Shown here one piece after another: positions 1 to 6,423 of a stretch of DNA of 10,085 bases. Positions within the stretch are counted from its first letter, which is position 1. Every line of letters begins with the position of its first letter. The notes under the pieces are model-generated. The model made no database searches. It worked only from the letters and a program-made list of their open reading frames with translations, and was not told the origin of the DNA. Location: contig JAFYMZ010000033.1 of NCBI GenBank assembly GCA_017548175.1, forward strand, positions 1-10,085, read 5' to 3'. This DNA comes from Clostridia bacterium (GTDB lineage: Bacteria; Bacillota_A; Clostridia; Oscillospirales; Butyricicoccaceae). The position numbers were made by a program, and so were the translations under genes.

Positions 1-274
1 ATTCCGCCACGGGCAGGCCGGTCAGGGGGCTGACAGGGCCGCTGTAAGGCGGATCCTGCGTGGTGCCGCTTTCGTTGCCGGTGCCGCTTTCGTTGCCGGT
101 GCCGGATTCGTTACCGGAACCGCTTTCGTTGCCGGTACCGGATTCATTGCCGGCGCCGCTGCCCTGCTCATTGCCGGCAGGGTCATCACCGGTTTGGGGC
201 GTGCCGCAGGCGGTCAGGCAGGTGACCAGCATCAGGAGGGCCAGACAGAGGGCCAGCATACGTCTTACATTCAT
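1..274 (-). CDS. Lipoprotein with GNESGT linker and start of a DUF3048 (YerB-like) domain, partial (C-terminus off left edge)
   Basis: The first 91 residues are visible; the rest lies beyond the window edge. The protein begins MNVRRMLALCLALLMLVTC, a short basic start and a hydrophobic stretch, and continues to a lipobox LTAC with the lipidated Cys at about residue 23. It should therefore be exported and anchored to the outer face of the membrane. Residues about 34-71 are a low-complexity linker of Gly/Asn/Glu/Ser/Thr with five GNESG[T/S] hexapeptides. The last visible residues, PVSPLTGLPV, match the start of the DUF3048 domain (YerB family lipoproteins, function unknown). The domain call rests on that short motif, so it is probable rather than certain. 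The start at 274 is supported by AGGAGG 8 nt upstream. An upstream extended -10 promoter suggests separate transcription from tatD. Confidence 0.72.
   Translation of the reverse strand, partial: MNVRRMLALCLALLMLVTCLTACGTPQTGDDPAGNEQGSGAGNESGTGNESGSGNESGTGNESGTGNESGTTQDPPYSGPVSPLTGLPVAE
62..151 (-). repeat. Five tandem 18-bp repeats encoding GNESG(T/S)
   Basis: Five in-frame 18-bp units run without interruption and encode GNESGT, GNESGS, GNESGT, GNESGT and GNESGT (minus-strand order, from 151 down to 62). A degenerate unit (GNEQGS) lies at 158-175, separated by a Gly-Ala insertion. Units differ mostly at synonymous positions (AGC/TCC for Ser, GGC/GGT for Gly). The array is the flexible spacer between the lipidated Cys and the folded domain. 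Confidence 0.85.
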
Positions 275-315
275 CAAGGATGCCTCCTTTTCGCAAGGGC
301 TTGTTTCTTGCTCTC

Positions 316-344
316 ATTGTAGCATAGCCGCCCGACAATGAAAA
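316..344 (-). promoter_or_regulatory. Promoter for the DUF3048 lipoprotein gene (extended -10)
   Basis: On the minus strand the -10 TACAAT (316-321) is preceded by TGC, giving the extended -10 form TGCTACAAT. A weak -35, TTTTCA (339-344), sits 17 nt upstream. The predicted start near 309 would leave a leader of about 35 nt. The extended -10 compensates for the poor -35. This is motif-based only. Confidence 0.55.
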
Positions 345-407
345 GCATTTTTTGTCGTCGGGACTGGAAGTTTCCGGCAAAACGCCGCCCGTTGTTTTGG
401 GTTCTCT

Positions 408-1184
408 TTACCGCGTCTGTTCGGCAAGGCCGTAAAAGCGCAGGGCGTTTTCCGTGGTGATGCGCGCCATCTCTTCGGGGGTCAGGCCGCGGAGCTCTGC
501 CATTTTCTGCAGGCTGTACTTCATCAGACCGGAATCATTTCGCTTGCCGCGATGGGGCACGGGGGTCAGGTAGGGGCAGTCGGTCTCCAGCAGCAGGCGC
601 TCCAGCGGCACGCTGCGGATGACCTCGTGGCTGCGGCGGGCGTTGTCAAAGGTGATGACGCCGTTGAAGCCCAGATAATAGCCCAGCTGCACCAATTCCC
701 GGGCGGTTTCGGCAGAGCCGGAGTAGCAATGGTACACGCCGCGGCACACCTTGTGCTGCCGCACCACTTCCAGCACGTCCTGACAGGCTTCCCGCTCGTG
801 GATGACCACCGGCATCTGCAGGCGGCCGGCCAGTTCCATCTGACGGACAAACACCTGCCGCTGCACGTCACGGGGAGAGAAGTCGTAGTGGTAGTCCAGA
901 CCCATCTCGCCCAGCGCCAGCACCTTGGCGTGGCGGCTCATCTGCTCCAGTTCTGCATAGTCGGCGTCAACAGCATCGGCGGCATTGTGGGGATGGATGC
1001 CCACCACGGCATAGACGTGGTCGTGAGCCTCGGCCAAGGCGATGCTCTGCCGGGAGGTGGGCATATCGCAGCCGATGTTGCAAATATAGCCCACACCCTG
1101 TTCGGGCATGGAAGCCAGCAGGGTGTCACGGTCCTTGTCAAAACGGCGGTCGTCGTAATGGGCGTGGGTATCGAATAAAATCAT
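408..1184 (-). CDS. tatD: TatD family metal-dependent hydrolase
   Basis: The 258-residue protein has the usual TatD length and a single TIM-barrel metallo-hydrolase fold. TatD enzymes are divalent-metal 3'-5' DNA/RNA exonucleases or phosphodiesterases of the cytoplasm. The metal-binding set is complete: H7 and H9 (DTHAH), E93 (GEMGLDYHY), H129 (VVIHE), H152 (YHCYSG) and D202 (ETDCPYL), followed by the PHRGKRN loop. The start at 1184 has AGGAGG with a 7-nt spacer. It lies 65 nt downstream of metG in the same direction, a very common Firmicute arrangement, but a strong stem-loop separates them, so expression may be attenuated relative to metG. No convincing terminator was found after its stop; a 4-bp stem at 375-387 is too weak. 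Confidence 0.95.
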   Translation of the reverse strand: MILFDTHAHYDDRRFDKDRDTLLASMPEQGVGYICNIGCDMPTSRQSIALAEAHDHVYAVVGIHPHNAADAVDADYAELEQMSRHAKVLALGEMGLDYHYDFSPRDVQRQVFVRQMELAGRLQMPVVIHEREACQDVLEVVRQHKVCRGVYHCYSGSAETARELVQLGYYLGFNGVITFDNARRSHEVIRSVPLERLLLETDCPYLTPVPHRGKRNDSGLMKYSLQKMAELRGLTPEEMARITTENALRFYGLAEQTR

Positions 1185-1200
1185 AGCAGTTCCTCCTGTT

Positions 1201-1237
1201 GAGAAAACAGGGCCACCGGGAGTTCCCCGATGGCCCT
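1201..1237 (-). terminator. Rho-independent terminator or attenuator between metG and tatD
   Basis: The minus strand carries a 12-bp stem (AGGGCCATCGGG pairing with CCCGGTGGCCCT, one G-T pair) around a 5-nt GAACT loop, at 1209-1237. It is followed by GTTTTCTC (1201-1208). The stem is strong and the T-tract short, so termination may be partial. The tail ends only three nucleotides before the tatD AGGAGG at 1192-1197. Confidence 0.75.
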
Positions 1238-1249
1238 ATCAAGCACAGT

Positions 1250-3208
1250 TTAGCAGAGTTTTGCGCCGGCGGGGATGTTGTCATCCAGCATCAGCAGGTT
1301 CAGGCGCTCTTCGCCCTTCTCCTTATGGACGGCGGAGATCAGCATACCGCAGCTCTCCTGACCCATCATCTTGCGGGGAGGCAGGTTGGTGATGGCCACC
1401 AGCGTCTTACCGATCAGGTCCTCGGCCTTGTAGAACTTGGCAATGCCGGACAGGATCTGACGGGGGGTGCCGGTACCGTCATCCAGCGTAAACTTCAGCA
1501 GCTTTTCGCTCTTCTTGACGTTTTCGCAATGGACTACCTTGACCACGCGGAAGTCGGACTTGCAGAAGGTGTCGAAGTCCACGTTTTCCTCGGCATAGGG
1601 CTCGAACTCCACGGCGGGCAGTGCGGCCTTGGCCTTGGCCTCGTTGAAGGCGTTGACTTCTTCCATCTTCTTGGCGGCATCCAGACGGGCGAACAGGATC
1701 TCGCTGGGAGCCAGCGTATGGCCGGCGGGGATCAGACCGAAGGTGGTCAGACCCTCCCAATCGCTGAGCGGCAGGTTCAGCTGCTGGAAGATGCGGTCGC
1801 CGGTCTCGGGCAGGAAGGGACGCAGCAGGGCTGCGGAGATGCGGATGCTCTCCAGCAGGTTGTACAGGACGGTGTCCAGACGCTCCTTCTTCTCGGGATC
1901 CTTGCCCAGAACCCAAGGCATGGTCTCGTCGATATACTTGTTGGCACGGCGCAGCAGGGCGAAGATCTCGTCGATGGCATCGGCCACCTTCAGCTCGTCC
2001 ATCTTGGCCTCCACCTTGGCGGGAGTGGCCTTGGCCAGCTCGATCAGTTCCTCGTCGATGGCATCGGGTGCGCTGTGGGTGCCGATGACGCCGCCCTGGT
2101 ACTTGTGGCACATATCCATGGTGCGCTTCACCAGATTGCCCAGAATGTTGGCCAGATCGGAGTTGATGCGCTCGATGAGCAGCTCGTAGGTCAGGGTACC
2201 GTCGCTGGCGAAGGGGATCTCGTGCAGCAGGTAGTAACGGACGGGGTCCACGCCGAACAGGTCGACCAGATCGTCGGCATAGATCACGTTGCCCTTGGAC
2301 TTGCTCATCTTGCCGTCGCCCACCATCAGCCAGGGATGACCGAAGACCTGCTTAGGCAGGGGGATATCCAGTGCCAGCAGCATAATGGGCCAGTAGATGG
2401 TGTGGAAGCGCAGGATGTCCTTACCGATCAGGTGGACGTTGGCGGGCCAGTACTTCTTGTAGGTCTCGCCGTGGTCGCCGTCCACGTCATAGCCGGGCAG
2501 GGTGATGTAGTTGCTCAGTGCATCGATCCACACGTAGACCACGTGCTTGGGATCGAAGTCCACAGGAACGCCCCAAGTGAAGCTGGTACGGGAGACGCAC
2601 AGATCCTGCAGGCCGGGCTTGAGGAAGTTGTTGACCATCTCGTTCTTACGGGCCTCGGGCTGGATGAACTGGGGGTTCTCCTCGATGTGCTGCATCAGGC
2701 GGTCGGCGTACTTGCTCATCTTGAAGAAGTAGGCCTCTTCACGGGCGGGCTTGCAGGGGCGGCCGCAGTCGGGGCACTTGCCGTCCACCAGCTGGCTCTC
2801 GGTCCAGAAGCTCTCGCAGGGGGTGCAGTACATACCCTCGTAGTGACCCTTGTAGATATCACCCTGATCGTACAGCTTTTTGAAGATCTTCTGCACCTGC
2901 TTGACGTGGCTTTCCTCGGTGGTGCGCACGAAGCGGTCGTAAGATGTGTTCATAACGTCCCAGATGCGCTGGATCTCTGCAGCGATGTCGTCGACGAACT
3001 GCTGGGGGGTAACGCCCTGCTCTTCGGCCTTCAGCTGGATCTTCTGGCCGTGCTCGTCGGTACCGGTCTGGAAATACACGTCATAGCCGTTCAGTCTTTT
3101 GAAACGGCAAATGGCATCTGCCAGCACGATCTCGTAGGTATTGCCGATGTGGGGCTTACCGGAGGTATAGGCGATGGCAGTGCTCAGATAATACTTCCCT
3201 TTGTTCAT
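1250..3208 (-). CDS. metG: Methionyl-tRNA synthetase (class I) with C-terminal tRNA-binding domain
   Basis: The 652-residue cytoplasmic enzyme charges tRNA-Met with methionine using ATP. The HIGH motif appears as PHIGN (19-23) and KMSKS at 300-304. A zinc-knuckle insertion has Cys pairs at 128/131 and 145/148. The anticodon-binding helical domain follows, and an EMAP/Trbp111-type tRNA-binding domain occupies about 542-652 (KSDFRVVKV to the C-terminus), the dimerising long form. The start at 3208 (MNKGKYYLST) was chosen over the upstream in-frame ATG at 3256: GAGGTG stands 6 nt before it, the longer form adds a non-conserved 16-residue extension, and the predicted transcription start lies near 3257. 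It has its own strong promoter and a leader of about 49 nt, too short for a T-box riboswitch. Confidence 0.97.
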   Translation of the reverse strand: MNKGKYYLSTAIAYTSGKPHIGNTYEIVLADAICRFKRLNGYDVYFQTGTDEHGQKIQLKAEEQGVTPQQFVDDIAAEIQRIWDVMNTSYDRFVRTTEESHVKQVQKIFKKLYDQGDIYKGHYEGMYCTPCESFWTESQLVDGKCPDCGRPCKPAREEAYFFKMSKYADRLMQHIEENPQFIQPEARKNEMVNNFLKPGLQDLCVSRTSFTWGVPVDFDPKHVVYVWIDALSNYITLPGYDVDGDHGETYKKYWPANVHLIGKDILRFHTIYWPIMLLALDIPLPKQVFGHPWLMVGDGKMSKSKGNVIYADDLVDLFGVDPVRYYLLHEIPFASDGTLTYELLIERINSDLANILGNLVKRTMDMCHKYQGGVIGTHSAPDAIDEELIELAKATPAKVEAKMDELKVADAIDEIFALLRRANKYIDETMPWVLGKDPEKKERLDTVLYNLLESIRISAALLRPFLPETGDRIFQQLNLPLSDWEGLTTFGLIPAGHTLAPSEILFARLDAAKKMEEVNAFNEAKAKAALPAVEFEPYAEENVDFDTFCKSDFRVVKVVHCENVKKSEKLLKFTLDDGTGTPRQILSGIAKFYKAEDLIGKTLVAITNLPPRKMMGQESCGMLISAVHKEKGEERLNLLMLDDNIPAGAKLC

Positions 3209-3214
3209 TGATAT

Positions 3215-3220
3215 CACCTC
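3215..3220 (-). promoter_or_regulatory. Ribosome binding site deciding the metG start
   Basis: The minus-strand GAGGTG lies 6 nt before ATG 3208. It supports that start and argues against the in-frame ATG at 3256. Confidence 0.8.
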
Positions 3221-3230
3221 ATAGAATACA

Positions 3231-3245
3231 GGCGGCAGGGCCGCC
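3231..3245 (-). other. Short GC hairpin in the metG leader
   Basis: GGCGGC and GCCGCC form a 6-bp stem with a 3-nt loop inside the predicted leader, 10 nt upstream of the GAGGTG. No T-tract follows, so it is not a terminator. It may affect leader stability or be incidental. Confidence 0.45.
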
Positions 3246-3263
3246 GAATCAATCATACCCTAT

Positions 3264-3292
3264 ATTATAACAGTTATTTTTCCGTTTTACAA
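3264..3292 (-). promoter_or_regulatory. Strong promoter for metG
   Basis: The minus strand shows TTGTAA (3287-3292), a 17-nt spacer and a perfect TATAAT (3264-3269), with TG one base upstream giving an extended -10 (TGTTATAAT). It is AT-rich in a GC-rich neighbourhood. The -35 box overlaps the TAA stop (3287-3289) of the preceding radical SAM gene. Confidence 0.82.
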
Positions 3293-4996
3293 TGCGTTTT
3301 CCGGGGGAAATTGGGCAAACTTCACTGGATATGCGCCGGTGACCGGGTCGCGGGGCGCGTCATAATCGGCATAGGCCGTTTTCCGCGCGCCGTACAGCAG
3401 GGCAACGCCCCGGCGCACGCCCGGGCGGCTGCGGGTGGCGGGGTCGGCCTCCAGCGCGATCTTGGCGCGGCGCAGCAGCGGGTCTTCCCGATACAGGCAT
3501 TTGGGCAGGCGGCCGTCGCCGCGGGTGGCAAGGGCATCCAGCACCAGCGCATCCCGCAGGCCGTCGGCATCCACCCCGGGCAGAGCGGCAAGGGTGCGCT
3601 GCACCAAGGCGGTATAGTCCTCCAGCGACAGACCTCCTGTGCCGGCAGCGGCGGTGCCCACCCGTACAAAGATCTCCATAGGCGGCAGGCCGGTGGCCCG
3701 CAGGGCGTAATCCAGCGTATGGGCAAAGCGGCCGCTGTTGTACAGTTTATCCAGCGCGGATTCTGCCCGGTGGAGATAGGCCAAATCGTCAGCCGTCAGC
3801 CACGGAGTGTCGATGACCTCGTAGGGGGCGTCCTGCCGGAAGCGGCAGGGGTAGGCATCCGGCTCTTCGCGCATGGCGGCGCCGGGCAGCAGTTTCAAAA
3901 AGCCCAGCTGCAGCATATGGGGCCGCAGGGCAAAAGCCCGGTGGAAGCCCTCCACAAAGGTTTGCAGGTCTTCGTGGGGCAGGCCGGCGATCAGATCCAG
4001 ATGCAGGTGCACGGTGCCCAAGTCCAGCACTTGCCGCACGCGGCGCACCACGGTGTGCAGGTCGGTGCGGCGGCGGACGGCGGCAAGGGTGGCTTCGGAG
4101 AAGCTTTGCAGACCCACTTCCAGCTGCACCGCGCCGGCAGGCAGTTGCGCCAGCAGGGCGATCATCCCGTCACTGAGCAGGTCGGCCGCCACCTCGAAGT
4201 GGATGCACAGGCCGGCAGGGATGCCTCTGCCCTGCTCTTGCAGGATGAAGCGCAGCAGATCCTCGGCGCGGCTGCGATGGGCATTGAAGGTGCGGTCCAC
4301 CAGTTTCAGTACCCGGGGACGGGCGGCAGCCAGCGCCAGCAGATCGGCTTTGGCGCGCTCCAAATCAAACCAGCGGGCGGTGCCGCACTGGCCGGACAGG
4401 CAAAAGGCGCAGCGATAGGGGCAGCCGCGGCCGGTTTCCAGATAGGCGATGCGGTCGGCGGCAGCCGACAGGTATTCGGGAATGCATAGCGAGGGCGGGT
4501 CAGCGGCTGCCGTGCAGGCGACCCCCTCCCGAATGCTGCCGTCGGGCAGGCGGCAGGTGAGGCTGGGGACGGCGGTGATGTCCGTGCCTGCCGCAAGGGC
4601 ATCACACAGGGCGGCAAAGGCCCATTCGCCCTCGCCGCAGAGGATGCCGTCGGCATCGGGCAGCGCTGCCAGTCGGGCGGCGCTGTGGGGGGTGACTTCC
4701 GGGCCGCCCAGCACCACGTAGGCATGGGGCAGCCGCGCGCGCAGCAGGGGCAGCAGTTCCATCACCCGGGAAATGTTCCAGATATAGCAGCTGAGGCCCA
4801 CCAGCCGCGGGTCGGTGGCGGCAATGCGGTCCGCCACTGCCTGCACCGGTTCATTTACCGTGCCGGACACCACCTGACAGGCGATGGGCCGGGCGCAAAA
4901 GGCCCGCACACCGGCCAGCAATGCATAAGGGGCCGGTGTGACGTGCAGGTATTGAGAACTGAGGGCGCAGAGGGTGACGGGATAGGCTGCCGACAT
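3287..4996 (-). CDS. B12-binding-type radical SAM protein with DUF4080-like C-terminus
   Basis: The 569-residue protein has three parts. Residues about 1-135 look like a cobalamin-binding Rossmann domain (LVGLSCYIWN at 66-74, VVLGGPE at 94-100), but the cobalamin His-ligand motif DxHxxG is not seen. Residues about 184-380 are a radical SAM core whose CPYRCAFC gives the [4Fe-4S] ligands C192, C196 and C199. The remainder resembles DUF4080, which follows this pair of domains in Firmicute proteins of unknown substrate. It should cleave S-adenosylmethionine to a 5'-deoxyadenosyl radical; the reaction is unknown. The start at 4996 has AGGAG 9 nt upstream, inside the last codons of the MATE gene, whose stop is 6 nt away. 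Ala/Arg-rich composition and high GC distinguish it from metG. No terminator follows it. Confidence 0.85.
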   Translation of the reverse strand: MSAAYPVTLCALSSQYLHVTPAPYALLAGVRAFCARPIACQVVSGTVNEPVQAVADRIAATDPRLVGLSCYIWNISRVMELLPLLRARLPHAYVVLGGPEVTPHSAARLAALPDADGILCGEGEWAFAALCDALAAGTDITAVPSLTCRLPDGSIREGVACTAAADPPSLCIPEYLSAAADRIAYLETGRGCPYRCAFCLSGQCGTARWFDLERAKADLLALAAARPRVLKLVDRTFNAHRSRAEDLLRFILQEQGRGIPAGLCIHFEVAADLLSDGMIALLAQLPAGAVQLEVGLQSFSEATLAAVRRRTDLHTVVRRVRQVLDLGTVHLHLDLIAGLPHEDLQTFVEGFHRAFALRPHMLQLGFLKLLPGAAMREEPDAYPCRFRQDAPYEVIDTPWLTADDLAYLHRAESALDKLYNSGRFAHTLDYALRATGLPPMEIFVRVGTAAAGTGGLSLEDYTALVQRTLAALPGVDADGLRDALVLDALATRGDGRLPKCLYREDPLLRRAKIALEADPATRSRPGVRRGVALLYGARKTAYADYDAPRDPVTGAYPVKFAQFPPENAL

Positions 4997-5002
4997 AGAA
5001 AC

Positions 5003-6352
5003 TCACTCCTGATCGATGGCAGGGAAACTTTTTCGCAGATAAATCAGATACCCTGTGCAGAGGGCGATCTGCACCAAGGTGGATGCGGGGGTGGCCAGAC
5101 CCACGCGGAAGAGGGACACGGGCTGGATCTTGCTGAGGAAATAGGACACGGGGATGCGCACGCCAAAGGCGCCCACGATGCCTTGGATCATCACGAAGCG
5201 GGTCTTGCCGCAGCCGTTGAAGAAACCGATGTAGCAGAACAGGAAGGCTACGAACAGGGTATCCACCGCGTAGGCCTGCAGATAGTCGGCAGAGGCGCGG
5301 GCAACGGCAGGATCGTCGGTGAAGATGTGGGACAGTTCCACACCGAACAGGAACACGACGGTGGCCATCAGGATGCCGCAGAGGAAGGACGCGCCCATAC
5401 CCAGCGCCATGGCCTTTTGTGCGCGGTTGGGCTTGCGCGCGCCCATATTCTGTCCGGCAAAGGCAGAGAGGGACTGGGAGAAGGCAGAGGGCACCAGCAT
5501 AATGAAGGAACACAGTTTCTGCGCCACGCCCACACCGGCGGAGGGGGCAAGGCCCAGACCGTTGACGATGGTGAGGATGACCAAAAAGGAAATGCCCACC
5601 AGCAGTTCCTGCAGAGCGATGGGGGTACCCAGACCGACCACGCGGCCCAGAATGGCGCCATCCCAGCGGATGAACCGGCGTTCAAAGGGGAACGGCAGGC
5701 CGCGGCGGCGGATGACGAACAGGCACAGCACCACGCTGATGCCCTGCGCCACCACGGTGGCGATGGCGGCACCGGCGGCGCCCATATCAAAGACGCCTAC
5801 CAGCAGCAGGTCGCCGATGATGTTGGCCACACAGGCGATGGCCACCGACAGCAGCGGCGTTTTGGAGTCGCCCATACCGCGGAACACGCTGCCCAGCAGG
5901 TTATAGGCCACGATGAACAGACTGCCCGCGCCGCAGATGCGGACATACTGGGCCGTTTTGGCAAAGGCCTCGGCGGGGGCTTTCATCAGGGCGGACAGAC
6001 CCTCGGCGGCAGACACCTGCAGCAGGGTCACCAGCAGACCGATGACGGCAAACAGGCAGATGGAGGCACCGATGACCTTGCCGGCATCCTGCCCCTTGCC
6101 CTCGCCGATGCGCTGGGCAATGAGCACGGTAACACCCATGGCAAAGCTGGTGACCACGATGGTAATGGTATGTAAGATCTGGCTGCCGGTGGAGACGGCG
6201 GACATATCGGCAGCGGTGCCGAAGCGGCCCACCACCAGCAGGTCTACCGCGCCGTAAGCCGCCTGCAGGCACAGGGCGAGAAACACCGGGCCGGCAAAGC
6301 GCAGCAAGGAAGACAGGATGGGGCCGCTTAAAAAGTTTTGTTTTTGAGACAT
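5003..6352 (-). CDS. MATE family efflux transporter
   Basis: The 449-residue integral membrane protein fits the MATE length (about 450 residues, 12 helices). It has the typical N-terminus (LSGPILSSLLRFAGPVFLALCLQ, split here into the LSGPI lead and first helix), VDLLVVGRFG, a mid-protein FRGMGDSKTPL loop, and a second-half repeat with GQNMGARKPNRAQKA and FNGCGKTRFV. MATE proteins export drugs or metabolites using a sodium or proton gradient; the substrate cannot be read from sequence. The start at 6352 has AAGGAG 10 nt upstream, a rather long spacer. The next gene, a radical SAM protein, begins 6 nt after its stop and uses a ribosome binding site inside its last codons, implying translational coupling. 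A stem-loop lies just upstream, and no clear promoter was seen for it in that gap. Confidence 0.93.
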   Translation of the reverse strand: MSQKQNFLSGPILSSLLRFAGPVFLALCLQAAYGAVDLLVVGRFGTAADMSAVSTGSQILHTITIVVTSFAMGVTVLIAQRIGEGKGQDAGKVIGASICLFAVIGLLVTLLQVSAAEGLSALMKAPAEAFAKTAQYVRICGAGSLFIVAYNLLGSVFRGMGDSKTPLLSVAIACVANIIGDLLLVGVFDMGAAGAAIATVVAQGISVVLCLFVIRRRGLPFPFERRFIRWDGAILGRVVGLGTPIALQELLVGISFLVILTIVNGLGLAPSAGVGVAQKLCSFIMLVPSAFSQSLSAFAGQNMGARKPNRAQKAMALGMGASFLCGILMATVVFLFGVELSHIFTDDPAVARASADYLQAYAVDTLFVAFLFCYIGFFNGCGKTRFVMIQGIVGAFGVRIPVSYFLSKIQPVSLFRVGLATPASTLVQIALCTGYLIYLRKSFPAIDQE

Positions 6353-6380
6353 AGACGGAAAACTCCTTGATCGGGCAGAA

Positions 6381-6409
6381 CAAATCGGGGCGATGGCCGC
6401 CCCGATTTG
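6381..6409 (-). terminator. Perfect 12-bp stem-loop after the D-aminoacylase gene, probable terminator
   Basis: CAAATCGGGGCG pairs perfectly with CGCCCCGATTTG around a 5-nt loop, within the 71-nt gap between the amidohydrolase and MATE genes. On the minus strand the downstream side is ATTTGTTCTG, a poor T-tract, so termination may be incomplete. It marks the likely end of the four-gene operon. On the plus strand no T-tract follows. Confidence 0.65.
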
Positions 6410-6423
6410 CAGGATTGTTCAAA

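Noticed and set aside
62..151. Possible CRISPR or minisatellite locus
   Set aside because: Units are contiguous 18-bp in-frame coding repeats without spacers, inside a lipoprotein linker.
60..341. Plus-strand Pro/Leu/Ser repeat protein
   Set aside because: It is the complement of the GNESGT repeat array. The minus-strand frame has a ribosome binding site, signal peptide, lipobox and promoter.
1199..3211. 670-codon open frame on the plus strand opposite metG
   Set aside because: It is the complement of a clear, full-length metG; the translation has repetitive His/Gln/Leu/Gly-rich composition with no domain, and no ribosome binding site or promoter fits.
3209..3256. Extended metG N-terminus from the in-frame ATG at 3256
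   Set aside because: The 16 extra residues are not family sequence, the predicted transcription start is at about 3257, and GAGGTG precedes ATG 3208.
3209..3263. T-box riboswitch upstream of metG
   Set aside because: The predicted leader is about 49 nt and has only one 6-bp hairpin; the T-box core and specifier stem need far more sequence.
4685..6175. 496-codon open frame on the plus strand opposite the MATE gene
   Set aside because: It is hydrophilic His/Gly/Gln-rich sequence mirroring transmembrane codons and crosses the MATE-radical SAM boundary; a shadow frame.
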